This document shows positions 6,888 to 13,723 of a DNA stretch of 34,592 nucleotides, piece after piece. The translations under genes were made by a program, and so were the position numbers. The stretch is from Pullichristensenella sp002068815 (GTDB taxonomy: Bacteria; Bacillota; Clostridia; Christensenellales; Aristaeellaceae), in NCBI GenBank assembly GCA_040772885.1, contig JAXGXF010000018.1, positions 1-34,592 of the forward strand, written 5' to 3'. Under the pieces are notes generated by a model that saw nothing but the letters and a program-made list of their open reading frames with translations, was not told the origin of the DNA and ran no database searches. How positions within the stretch are numbered: position 1 is the first letter of the stretch; each line of letters starts with the position of its first letter.

Positions 6888-7664
6888 TCACTCCCCGATG
6901 AACTTCAAAAAGTTCGCGATGCGCTCGTTTTCCTTGCGGTAGACGGTGAAGAAATCGTCCTTCGTCGCGTCGCAGACGAGCGCGCCCTTGTCCATGAACA
7001 GCACGCGGCTCGCGACGTGCTGCGCGAACGCCATCTCGTGGGTTACGGCCAGCATGCACACGCCGTCGGCCGCGAGGTTTTCCAAGATGCGCAGCACCTC
7101 GCTCGTCATCTCGGGGTCGAGCGCGGAGGTGATCTCGTCCAGAAGCAGCGCCTTCGGGTTCATCATCAGCGCACGCGCGATCGCGATGCGCTGCTGCTCG
7201 CCGCCGGAGAGCTCGTTGTGCTTCGCCTTCTCCTTGCTGGAGAGGCCGACCTTGTCGAGGTAGAACTTCGCCTTCTCCTCCGCCTCCCTTTTCGTCATGT
7301 GCAAGAGCTTGATCGGGCTCATCGTCAGGTTGTTCATCACGTCCAGATGCGGGAACAGCACCGTCTGCTGGAACACCATGCCGCACGTGAGCCGGATTTT
7401 CTTCAGCGAATGCCGGTTGCGCACCGACAGCCCGTCGACGACGATGTCGCCTTCGTCGATCGTCTCGAGGCCGTTGATGCAGCGCAAGAGCGTGCTCTTC
7501 CCGGTCCCGCTCGGGCCGAGCAGCACGGTCACGCCCTCCTGCGTGAAGTCCACGCTGAAGTTTTTGAGGACCGTCAGCGTGCTCCGGACGAGCTTCCCGG
7601 TGGCCTCGTCCTTGCGCTTGACGTGAAAGCTCTTGGTTACGTTTTTGACCTCTATCATTGCCAT
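6888..7664 (-). CDS. Polar amino acid ABC transporter ATP-binding protein (GlnQ family)
   Basis: A 258-residue ATPase that drives import through the two permeases upstream. Walker A GPSGTGKST (50-58), Q-loop MVFQQ (97-100), signature LSGGEQQR (152-159), Walker B LLLDE (173-177) followed by ITSALDPE, and a switch His in VTHE. A short insertion (KRKDEATGKLVRSTL, about 17-31) in the first beta sheet lengthens the A-loop region. ATG at 7664 follows GGAGG with 7-nt spacing; an ATG two codons later is less well placed. It is the last gene of the four-gene operon. Confidence 0.93.
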   Translation of the reverse strand: MAMIEVKNVTKSFHVKRKDEATGKLVRSTLTVLKNFSVDFTQEGVTVLLGPSGTGKSTLLRCINGLETIDEGDIVVDGLSVRNRHSLKKIRLTCGMVFQQTVLFPHLDVMNNLTMSPIKLLHMTKREAEEKAKFYLDKVGLSSKEKAKHNELSGGEQQRIAIARALMMNPKALLLDEITSALDPEMTSEVLRILENLAADGVCMLAVTHEMAFAQHVASRVLFMDKGALVCDATKDDFFTVYRKENERIANFLKFIGE

Positions 7665-7677
7665 AGTCGTGCCTCCA

Positions 7678-8349
7678 TTAATAGTTGAATCCGGTGCGGC
7701 GCTCGAGGTACTCCGAAAGCCGGGCCAGCGGGAACGAGACGATGTAGTAGATGGCCGCGACGATCCCGAAGACGAGGAACGGCAGAAGCGTCTTCTGCGC
7801 GACGATCTGCCCGGCCTTCGTCAGGTCCATCAGGCTCACGAGCGAGACGAGCGACGAGCACTGCAGCTGCGAAATGTACAGCGTGATCGCCTGCGGAATC
7901 AAAAGCCGAAACGCCTGCATCGCGATGACGCGCACGTAGACGGACCCCTTGTTGTGCCCGAGCGCGTAGCCCGCCTCCCACTGCGCCTTCGGGATCGACT
8001 GAATCGAGCTCTGCACGAGCACCGCAAAGAACGCGGAGGTGTTCAGGGACAGCGTCAGTATCGCCGCGGTGTAGGCGTCGAAGCGTATGCCGACCGACGG
8101 AAGCCCGTAGTAGACGAGAAAGAGCTGCACGATCAAAGGCGAATTCCTCAGAGGTTCCATGATGATCAGCGGCAGCGACGAAAGCGCCCGGTTCTTCGCG
8201 CAGCGGATCAGTCCCAGGACGAGCCCGAGCGCGGTGCCGAGCGCGAGCGAGATAAGCGTCACGCGGATGGTCAGGAGCGTCGCGTTCAGAATCATCCGCA
8301 TGTCGCTCCACTTGAACAGCGCATAGGCCGAATAATCGAATACGTTCAT
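7678..8349 (-). CDS. Polar amino acid ABC transporter permease (HisM/GlnP family)
   Basis: A 223-residue integral membrane protein of the His/Glu/Gln/Arg permease class. The first TM segment (about 20-50, ATLLTIRVTLISLALGTALGLVLG) is typical. EPLRNSPLIVQLFLVYYGLP is the class motif, and EAGYALGHNKGSVYVRVIAMQAFRLLIPQ contains the EAA loop that docks on the ATPase. ATG at 8349 follows GGGGGGAG, 13 bp after the first permease gene. It probably forms a heterodimer with the 8363-9028 product. Confidence 0.93.
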   Translation of the reverse strand: MNVFDYSAYALFKWSDMRMILNATLLTIRVTLISLALGTALGLVLGLIRCAKNRALSSLPLIIMEPLRNSPLIVQLFLVYYGLPSVGIRFDAYTAAILTLSLNTSAFFAVLVQSSIQSIPKAQWEAGYALGHNKGSVYVRVIAMQAFRLLIPQAITLYISQLQCSSLVSLVSLMDLTKAGQIVAQKTLLPFLVFGIVAAIYYIVSFPLARLSEYLERRTGFNY

Positions 8350-8362
8350 TTCGCTCCCCCCT

Positions 8363-9028
8363 CTACAGATTGATGTGTATCTTTCGGTCGATCGCCTTCG
8401 CGACGAACGACACGAGATACGTAAACGCGCAGTAGCTGACCAGGAGGATCACGTATATCTCGAACGGACGGTTGCTGCGCGCGGAAACCGTCTTTGCAAC
8501 GCCCATGATCTCCATCAGCGTGATTCCGTAGGTCACCGAGGAGGTCAGGACGAGGTTGACAAAGTTGCTCGTCAGGGGTTTGAACGAGAGCCTGAGCGCG
8601 ATGGGCATGACGACGTAGAGAAATGTCTGGAATTTCGAGTAGCCGAGCGCCGTCGAGGTCTCGTAGTAGCCGGTCTTGACCGCCATCAGGCCGGAGCGGA
8701 TGACCTCGCAGTTCGGCGCGCTCGAGTTGATGCCGAGCGCGACGATGCCCACCACGAGCGGGTCGACGTAGATTCCCAGCTGCGGAAGGCCGTAGTAGAA
8801 GAAGAAGAGCTGCACGAGAAACGGCGTGTTGCGCAATATGTCCACCCAGGTGATCGCGAACCCCCTCGCGAATTTGCTCTTCGATCGCTTCATGATCGCG
8901 AGTATCGCCCCGAGGAAGAAGCCGATGACGAGCGATCCGACGCACACCTTCAGCGTAATCAACACGCCGTTCAGGAACATGTCCTTGTACTGCATAAGCA
9001 CCCGGAAGTTCATCGCATAGCCTGACAT
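8363..9028 (-). CDS. Polar amino acid ABC transporter permease (HisQ/GlnP family)
   Basis: A 221-residue membrane protein paralogous to the downstream permease. It shows DILRNTPFLVQLFFFYYGLPQLG near 78-100 and the EAA-type loop ETSTALGYSKFQTFLYVVMPIALR near 140-165. ATG at 9028 is preferred because GAGGG lies 5 nt upstream; a GTG four codons earlier (9040) would sit on the binding site itself. It follows the binding-protein gene after 97 bp. Confidence 0.9.
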   Translation of the reverse strand: MSGYAMNFRVLMQYKDMFLNGVLITLKVCVGSLVIGFFLGAILAIMKRSKSKFARGFAITWVDILRNTPFLVQLFFFYYGLPQLGIYVDPLVVGIVALGINSSAPNCEVIRSGLMAVKTGYYETSTALGYSKFQTFLYVVMPIALRLSFKPLTSNFVNLVLTSSVTYGITLMEIMGVAKTVSARSNRPFEIYVILLVSYCAFTYLVSFVAKAIDRKIHINL

Positions 9029-9125
9029 ACCATCCCTCACAATCCGCTTGAAATGGAAGCGCCCGGCCGGCGATGAGACGCACCGACCGAGCGCACTTCA
9101 CGGGTTTCGGAACCGTCGGAACTCC

Positions 9126-9926
9126 TTACCAGAGGTACTGCATGCCGCTCGGGTAGGTCCCCCACCACTTGTAGTAGGTCTCCGCCTGCCAGCCGGAGCT
9201 GATCTGCCAGGAGACGAACATATCGAGCCAGCGGACCCACTCGATGTCCCCCTTGCGGGCGCCTAAGCAGACCGGGTCGGAGGTGTAGAGCTTGTCCTGC
9301 GCGACGAGCTTGCCCTCGCTGTTGCCGGCGGCGTAGTCGATCAGCGTGGAGTCCTCAAAGACGGCGTCGACGCGGCCCTGCTGCAGAAGCAGCAGCTGCT
9401 CGGTGTAGACGTCCACGTAGGTGATCGTCGCGTTCGGCGCGAACTTCAAAACGAGCTCCTCGCCGGTCGTTCCGCGGCCGACGGCGACCCTCGCCTCAGG
9501 CTTGTTCAGGTCCTCGATCAAGGTGTAGGAGCTTCCCGCCTGGGTCAGCATCTTGATGCCGCAGCGCAGGTACGGGATCGAGAAGTCGATCGTCTGCGCG
9601 CGGGTCAGGTTGCCGGTGATGTTGGCGATGATCACGTCGATCTGGCCGCTGGTGAGCGCCGGGATGCGCGTGTCGCCGTTGACGTCGACGATCTCGACCT
9701 CGACGCCGAGCACCTCGCCCAGCCTGTGCGCCCAGTCGACGTCGTAGCCGGTGGGCTGGCCGTTCTCGTCATAGCCTCCGATCGGCATGCCGGAAAGCGA
9801 GCAGCCGACGACGATCTTGCCCTGGGAAAGGATGCGATCCAGCGTGGACTCCTCCGCGAGGCCGGGCAGCGCGAACGCGCAGGTAAACAACATGATGACT
9901 GCCAGTACAAGCGCCAGTTTCTTCAT
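9126..9926 (-). CDS. Polar amino acid ABC transporter substrate-binding protein (SBP_bac_3)
   Basis: A 266-residue exported protein of binding-protein family 3. A Sec signal peptide (1-24, MKKLALVLAVIMLFTCAFALPGLA) is followed by GKIVVGCSLSGMPIGG and GYDVDWAHRLGEVLGVEVEIVDV, the family's first lobe, and DFSIPYLRCGIKML. No lipobox Cys follows the signal peptide, so the membrane anchor is unclear. ATG at 9926 follows GGGAGGG; an upstream in-frame extension would run into the promoter. The ligand cannot be read from the sequence. Confidence 0.9.
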   Translation of the reverse strand: MKKLALVLAVIMLFTCAFALPGLAEESTLDRILSQGKIVVGCSLSGMPIGGYDENGQPTGYDVDWAHRLGEVLGVEVEIVDVNGDTRIPALTSGQIDVIIANITGNLTRAQTIDFSIPYLRCGIKMLTQAGSSYTLIEDLNKPEARVAVGRGTTGEELVLKFAPNATITYVDVYTEQLLLLQQGRVDAVFEDSTLIDYAAGNSEGKLVAQDKLYTSDPVCLGARKGDIEWVRWLDMFVSWQISSGWQAETYYKWWGTYPSGMQYLW

Positions 9927-10029
9927 TGTGTGCCCTCCCATTTTCTGCTTCGTCGAATTGGCAAGCGGCCGCCAAAACCGGAAACTCCCGCGCTTTCGCC
10001 GCGCACGGAGCCCACGAGTTTGTACCGCG

Positions 10030-10058
10030 ATTATAACATTAACGTTGTCGGCTGTCAA
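10030..10058 (-). promoter_or_regulatory. Consensus sigma-A promoter of the amino acid ABC operon
   Basis: TTGACA (10053-10058), a 17-bp spacer and TATAAT (10030-10035) on the minus strand: both boxes are perfect. The spacer carries TTAACGTT (plus strand, about 10039-10046), also present as TTAACGTTAA after the promoter at 13661-13689. Such a strong promoter with a palindrome-like spacer suggests repressor control (inference). Confidence 0.9.
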
Positions 10059-10210
10059 TAGCCAAGCGAACTATTTTCTTTACGCATTTGAATTCCGCAA
10101 AAATACGCCGGATCGGATCGTGCACTTCTGCGAAATTTTCCTGCAAATCCGGCGCCGTTCCGCAAAATTTTTCGGGATTTCCTATGATTTCTGCATGTGA
10201 ATCTCCGTCT

Positions 10211-10286
10211 GCAGGCAAAACGCCGCCCAACGAAGAGCGGCGCCATATTCCGCGTTTTTGTGCACTCGGTCTGCTATTTGAAGATC
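10211..10286 (-). pseudogene. Remnant of a duplicated M24 gene 3' end with terminator
   Basis: GCTATTTGAAGATC at 10273-10286 repeats 10413-10426, the last codons and stop of the M24 gene (ending Ile-Phe-Lys-stop in both). Each copy is followed on the minus strand by TTCCGCG-type sequence and a G+C hairpin: 10217-10242 here, 10361-10388 in the intact copy. The order and spacing match over about 75 bp, so this is best read as the tail of a former tandem copy. Codons beyond the shared end are not clearly recognisable. Confidence 0.5.
10217..10242 (-). terminator. Rho-independent terminator (duplicated copy)
   Basis: Minus-strand stem CGCCGCTC / GGGCGGCG with loop TTCGTT, then four T (10217-10220). 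It lies in the remnant copy downstream of the M24 gene. Confidence 0.6.
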
Positions 10287-10360
10287 GGGAGTGGAGAAGG
10301 CAGTGTTCGGGATTTCCGTATGCAGTCGCAGCTTCCGGAACTCGACGCCCATCCGCGGGC

Positions 10361-10388
10361 AAAGCGCCGGCCCGTTTGAACCGGCGCT
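10361..10388 (-). terminator. Terminator of the M24/asparaginase operon
   Basis: Minus-strand stem AGCGCCGG / CCGGCGCT, extendable by G-U pairs to a tight loop, ending in three T. It lies 25 bp after the M24 stop codon. The T-tract is short, so the second hairpin downstream may be needed for full termination. Confidence 0.6.
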
Positions 10389-10413
10389 CCGTTCCGCGGC
10401 CCGCGCATCCTCG

Positions 10414-11577
10414 CTATTTGAAGATCAGCTGCGGCGCGGTCGTCAGGCGCTCGGGCCTCCCGTTGACGATCAGATAGCCGTCCTCGGTGCGCGAGCCCAT
10501 GATGTCGGCTTCAAACAACGGTATGTCGACCGAAATCACCATGTTGTCCTCGAGCACGGTGCGGCTCGAGGGGCCGAGGATCGGCGGCTCGAACTCGATC
10601 ACGCCGACGCTGTGCAGCCCCGAGTACAGGAAATTCTCGCCGAAGCCCGCCTCGGCCATGACCGCGCGGCCGAGCGCCTCGACCTCGCTCCCGACCCTCC
10701 CCGCGATCAGGTTTTCGCCGCAGACGTTCTGCGCGCGGACCTGCGCCCGGACGGAGTCGATCACGCGCTGTCCGGGGTTCCCGACGATGACCGAGCGCGC
10801 GCACGCGCCGTGGTAGCCCTCGTAGCGCGGCGCGACGGTGATCAGCACGAGGTCGTCCTTCCCGACGCGGCGCATGGTCGTCCGGCCGAGTATGTGGCGC
10901 GTGTTCGGCCCGGAGCAGACGATCGTGTCGATGCCGGTCCCCTCGCCGCCGGCCTTGCGCATCGCGTACTCGGCCTCGGCCGCGATTGCGCGCTCGGTCG
11001 CGCCGGGGCGGACGGCCGCCAGCGCCGCGCCCATGCCGAGGTTCGCGAGCCTGTACGCATAGCGGATGACCTCGAGCTCCGCCGGCGACTTGACGCCGCG
11101 CAGAGGCTCGAGCATCGCGTCCATCTTCACGAGCTCCGCCTCCGGGAACGCCCCGCGGATCGATTCGTAAATCTCCGCGCCCATCAGCGAAAGCCCCCCG
11201 AGCCCGAGCCTTCGTATGCCTCGCCCGGCGGCTACGTCCTTCAGCGGCACGAGCTCGGTGAACGGGTAGTCCTCGTTCTCGGCGGCGAACTCGCGCAGCG
11301 CGACGATGTCCGGCACCGCCCCGACCTCCGCCGCGTAGCCGACGGTCTCCGGCCCGACGAGCAATTTCGGGTCCTCCCCCGGCGCGAACAGCACGAGCGC
11401 CGGCTCGAAGCACACCGGCACGTCCGCGTAATAGCGCGCGTAGGCCGCGCCGTAGGTGTGCCGGTCGTCCGCGTAGGCGATCAGCAGGTCGAGGTTTTCG
11501 CGCCGGAGCACCTCCTGCGCCCTCTCCCAGCGCGCGGGGTACTCCCCGCGGGGAATTCTCGGAAGCGATTCGATCAT
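10414..11577 (-). CDS. M24-family (creatinase/prolidase fold) protein without metal-site aspartates
   Basis: A 387-residue two-domain protein: creatinase-type N domain (about 1-130) and pita-bread C domain (about 150-385). The usual metal site is altered. The first two Asp ligands are replaced in DLVLITVAPRYEGYHGACARS, and the second His of the HGxGxxxHE motif is Phe (HSVGVIEFEPP). The first His and the glutamates of the later motifs (including RTEDGYLI) remain. The loss of the Asp pair is the pattern of creatinase, a metal-free C-N hydrolase, so an amidine or amide hydrolase is more likely than an aminopeptidase. Last gene of the asparaginase operon, 12 bp after its neighbour; ATG at 11577 follows GGGGG. 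Confidence 0.8.
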   Translation of the reverse strand: MIESLPRIPRGEYPARWERAQEVLRRENLDLLIAYADDRHTYGAAYARYYADVPVCFEPALVLFAPGEDPKLLVGPETVGYAAEVGAVPDIVALREFAAENEDYPFTELVPLKDVAAGRGIRRLGLGGLSLMGAEIYESIRGAFPEAELVKMDAMLEPLRGVKSPAELEVIRYAYRLANLGMGAALAAVRPGATERAIAAEAEYAMRKAGGEGTGIDTIVCSGPNTRHILGRTTMRRVGKDDLVLITVAPRYEGYHGACARSVIVGNPGQRVIDSVRAQVRAQNVCGENLIAGRVGSEVEALGRAVMAEAGFGENFLYSGLHSVGVIEFEPPILGPSSRTVLEDNMVISVDIPLFEADIMGSRTEDGYLIVNGRPERLTTAPQLIFK

Positions 11578-11589
11578 GGCGCAGCCCCC

Positions 11590-12582
11590 TTAAAAAATGA
11601 CGCACCTCCGAAAGCCCACGCGCTCCCGGTTGTCGTTGACGATGTCGTCCGGGTATTTCTCTGCGAGCTCGCGGGCGACCTCGGCGCCGGCGCCGAAGTG
11701 CGAAAGCGCCGCGCGAACCGTCGCCTCGAACTCCGCGTGGCTGCCGTCGGCGATCTTCGAGGCGATGCCGATGCCCAGCGAGCGTATGCCGAGCGCATAC
11801 ACGCCGAGCGCGCCGCTCTTTCCCAGGAGGTCCGGGTCCTTCGCGACGATCGAGCACACGAGATCATGGCCCGCAATCATGTTTGGAAACCTGTGCAGCC
11901 GGTCGCAATTCTTCGCGGCGGCCTCGGCGAGCCGGTCGTCCGGGATGCGCTCCGGGCGGACGAGGTTCAGGAACGAGCGCGCGATGTTCCGGAACGGCAC
12001 CGCGAACACCGGTACGCCGCAGCCGTCGACGCCGACTTTGATTTCCGCGTCCGGCGTGCCGCTGACGACCGCGATCGCCCTGCGGACGGTCTGCTGCGCG
12101 CGGCTGTCCCGGCGCCGGTAGTCCGCTGCCTTGTCTCCCAACTCCCGCGCGAGCAGCATCAGCGCCAGGTGCTTCCCCGCGCAGTTGTGGTAGAGCCTGC
12201 GAGGCGGCATGTTGTTCCAGTGCAGCTCGTCCCGGCGCGACGGGCGCACCGGGTAGGTCGGCAGCATCACCATGTCCTCCTCGCACAGCCCCGTCTTTTG
12301 GAGGATCGACTCCAGCGCGCGCACGTGCTCCCCGTCGCCCCAATGCGAGCCGGAGAAGATCGCGGCCTCTTCGTCGGTCAGGCCGTATTTCTCGTGCAAT
12401 CCCCGCGCGAGCACCGGCAGCGCCTGGATCGGCTTCGACGCGCTGCGGTAGAAGCACGTCCAGTCCGCGTCGCCCTTCGAGTAGATCAGCTCGCCCCGTT
12501 CGTCGACGGCGGCGAACGTCCCGGCGTGGACGCACTCGAGCACGCCCTCGCGGTATTCCTCAAACAGCGGCTCTGGGCGCAT
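11590..12582 (-). CDS. Asparaginase II family amidohydrolase (ReAII-like), copy 2
   Basis: A 330-residue homologue of Rhizobium etli inducible asparaginase ReAII (PF06089). The residues reported for that enzyme's two SxxK-type tandems and zinc site are visible: Ser47 and Lys50 (RSASKP), Ser79 (SGSHWG), Cys134 and Lys137 (NCAGKH) and Cys188 (VGVDGCGVPVF). It starts directly after the stop codon of copy 1 (TAG then ATG), with only a weak AGGTGG site, so translational coupling is likely. Family members hydrolyse L-asparagine to aspartate and ammonia. The tandem copies may differ in substrate. Confidence 0.85.
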   Translation of the reverse strand: MRPEPLFEEYREGVLECVHAGTFAAVDERGELIYSKGDADWTCFYRSASKPIQALPVLARGLHEKYGLTDEEAAIFSGSHWGDGEHVRALESILQKTGLCEEDMVMLPTYPVRPSRRDELHWNNMPPRRLYHNCAGKHLALMLLARELGDKAADYRRRDSRAQQTVRRAIAVVSGTPDAEIKVGVDGCGVPVFAVPFRNIARSFLNLVRPERIPDDRLAEAAAKNCDRLHRFPNMIAGHDLVCSIVAKDPDLLGKSGALGVYALGIRSLGIGIASKIADGSHAEFEATVRAALSHFGAGAEVARELAEKYPDDIVNDNRERVGFRRCVIF

Positions 12583-13584
12583 CTAGATCGCCACCTTAAA
12601 GCAGACTTCCCTGCGCCCGACGACGGTGTCGTTGTCGTTCCGGAGCAATATCGGGTTCGGGTTCATCAGATGCTCCTCGGTCTCCCTCGAAAGGCAGCCG
12701 AGGTCCTTCAGAATGCTCAGGACGATCAGCGGCCAGTTGTGCTCGGTGCCGTCGGAGACCTTGAACGCGACGCCGAGCCGCTCCCTCTTGAGCCCGAAGC
12801 CGTACACGCCGAGCGCGCCGCCCTTCGCGACGAGGTTCGGGTCGTAGTTCAAATACGTGCAGATGTAGCCCGTGCCGCGCATCATGTGCGGGTATTGGTG
12901 AATCCTCGGCACGAATGCCGCCGCCGCGGCCCGGAGCCCTTCGTCCCGGATCGTGTCGATGCACGCGAGGTTCTTGAACGCGATCGCGATGTTCTTGACG
13001 CCGACCGCGAACACCGGCACGCCGCAGCCGTCGACGCCGAGCTCGACGCTCTCCGCCTCGCTCATCTCCATCAGGGTGTCGCGCACCTCGTTTTCCGCCG
13101 GCGCGTCCATCTTCCAGTAGTCCTCGACCGGCGAGCCGAGCTCGCGCTGCACGAGCATCAGCGCCAGGTGCTTGCCGGCGCAATTGTGGTAGAACTTCCG
13201 CGGCGGAAGGCCCTGCCGGATGCGCTCCTCGTTCGCGGGGATATAACTCGGGACGGCGGGCTTCATCACCAGCGTTTCCTCGGAGAGCCCGGTCTTTTTC
13301 GCGATGCTCTCGAGCGCCGCGACGTGGTAAGGTTCGCCCGCGTGCGAGCCCGCGAGCAGCACCGTCTCCTCGTCGGTCAGCCCGTATTTTTTGTCGAGGC
13401 CGCGCCGGATGACCGGCAGCGCCTGCAGCGGCTTCGAGGCGCTGCGGTAGTAGACGACCGCGTCCGGGTCGCCCGCGCGGTAGAGCACGTTCCCGCGCTC
13501 GTCCACGACCGCGATGTATCCATAGTGCGTCAAATCCAGAAGGTCGGAGCGGTATTCCCTTACGAGCGGCACATGAAGAACCAT
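12583..13584 (-). CDS. Asparaginase II family amidohydrolase (ReAII-like), copy 1
   Basis: A 333-residue member of PF06089. Ser48, Lys51, Ser80, Cys135 and Lys138 fall at the same numbers as in R. etli ReAII (family knowledge, from memory), and Cys187 lies in GVDGCGVPVFAVG. The catalytic and zinc sites therefore look intact. There is no signal peptide, so it acts in the cytoplasm. ATG at 13584 follows GGAGGG with good spacing and a promoter at 13624-13652; an earlier frame extension would start inside the promoter. It heads the operon asparaginase, asparaginase, M24 protein, next to an amino acid importer on the same strand. Confidence 0.88.
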   Translation of the reverse strand: MVLHVPLVREYRSDLLDLTHYGYIAVVDERGNVLYRAGDPDAVVYYRSASKPLQALPVIRRGLDKKYGLTDEETVLLAGSHAGEPYHVAALESIAKKTGLSEETLVMKPAVPSYIPANEERIRQGLPPRKFYHNCAGKHLALMLVQRELGSPVEDYWKMDAPAENEVRDTLMEMSEAESVELGVDGCGVPVFAVGVKNIAIAFKNLACIDTIRDEGLRAAAAAFVPRIHQYPHMMRGTGYICTYLNYDPNLVAKGGALGVYGFGLKRERLGVAFKVSDGTEHNWPLIVLSILKDLGCLSRETEEHLMNPNPILLRNDNDTVVGRREVCFKVAI

Positions 13585-13623
13585 GCGAATTCCCTCCAAA
13601 AACTCCATGTCGGAACCCAATTC

Positions 13624-13652
13624 ACGATAACACAAATCCGCGCAAAATGCAA
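13624..13652 (-). promoter_or_regulatory. Promoter of the asparaginase operon
   Basis: TTGCAT (13647-13652), a 17-bp spacer and TATCGT (13624-13629) on the minus strand. It is of moderate strength and lies back to back with the stronger rightward promoter at 13661-13689, leaving 8 bp between the two -35 boxes. Confidence 0.6.
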
Positions 13653-13660
13653 TTCCGTAT

Positions 13661-13689
13661 TTGACGAAACCCGCCGGATCGGGTATAAT
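13661..13689 (+). promoter_or_regulatory. Promoter of the M24-cutC operon
   Basis: TTGACG (13661-13666), a 17-bp spacer and TATAAT (13684-13689). The perfect palindrome TTAACGTTAA follows at 13703-13712, between the -10 box and the ribosome binding site, where a bound repressor would block transcription. Confidence 0.85.
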
Positions 13690-13702
13690 GGGTTGGGGAA
13701 TT

Positions 13703-13712
13703 TTAACGTTAA
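13703..13712. promoter_or_regulatory. Palindromic operator candidate TTAACGTTAA
   Basis: A perfect 10-bp palindrome at about +8 to +17 of the rightward transcript. Eight of its bases, TTAACGTT, recur inside the spacer of the amino acid transporter promoter (10030-10058). Symmetric sites centred on CG are typical of LacI-type regulators; no such regulator gene is visible here. Confidence 0.45.
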
Positions 13713-13723
13713 TGGAGGATGCG

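Larger units (their letters stand above)
9927..10413. other. 487-bp intergenic region upstream of the amino acid transporter
   Basis: Contains the transporter promoter (10030-10058) with a leader of about 97 nt, two minus-strand terminator-like hairpins (10217-10242 and 10361-10388), and a duplicated copy of the 3' end of the neighbouring M24 gene plus its terminator (10211-10286 against 10355-10426). No intact gene is visible. Confidence 0.75.

Noticed and set aside
6287..6901. Plus- and minus-strand open frames in the 6.3-6.9 kb gap (up to 204 codons)
   Set aside because: They cross the promoter, tandem repeats and terminator, have no ribosome binding sites and no recognisable protein features. 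They reflect the absence of stops in G+C-rich spacer DNA.
13595..13635. Upstream in-frame start for the first asparaginase gene (350-codon version)
   Set aside because: It would begin within the -10 region at 13624-13629 and has no ribosome binding site; ATG at 13584 has GGAGGG at proper spacing and gives the family's residue numbering.
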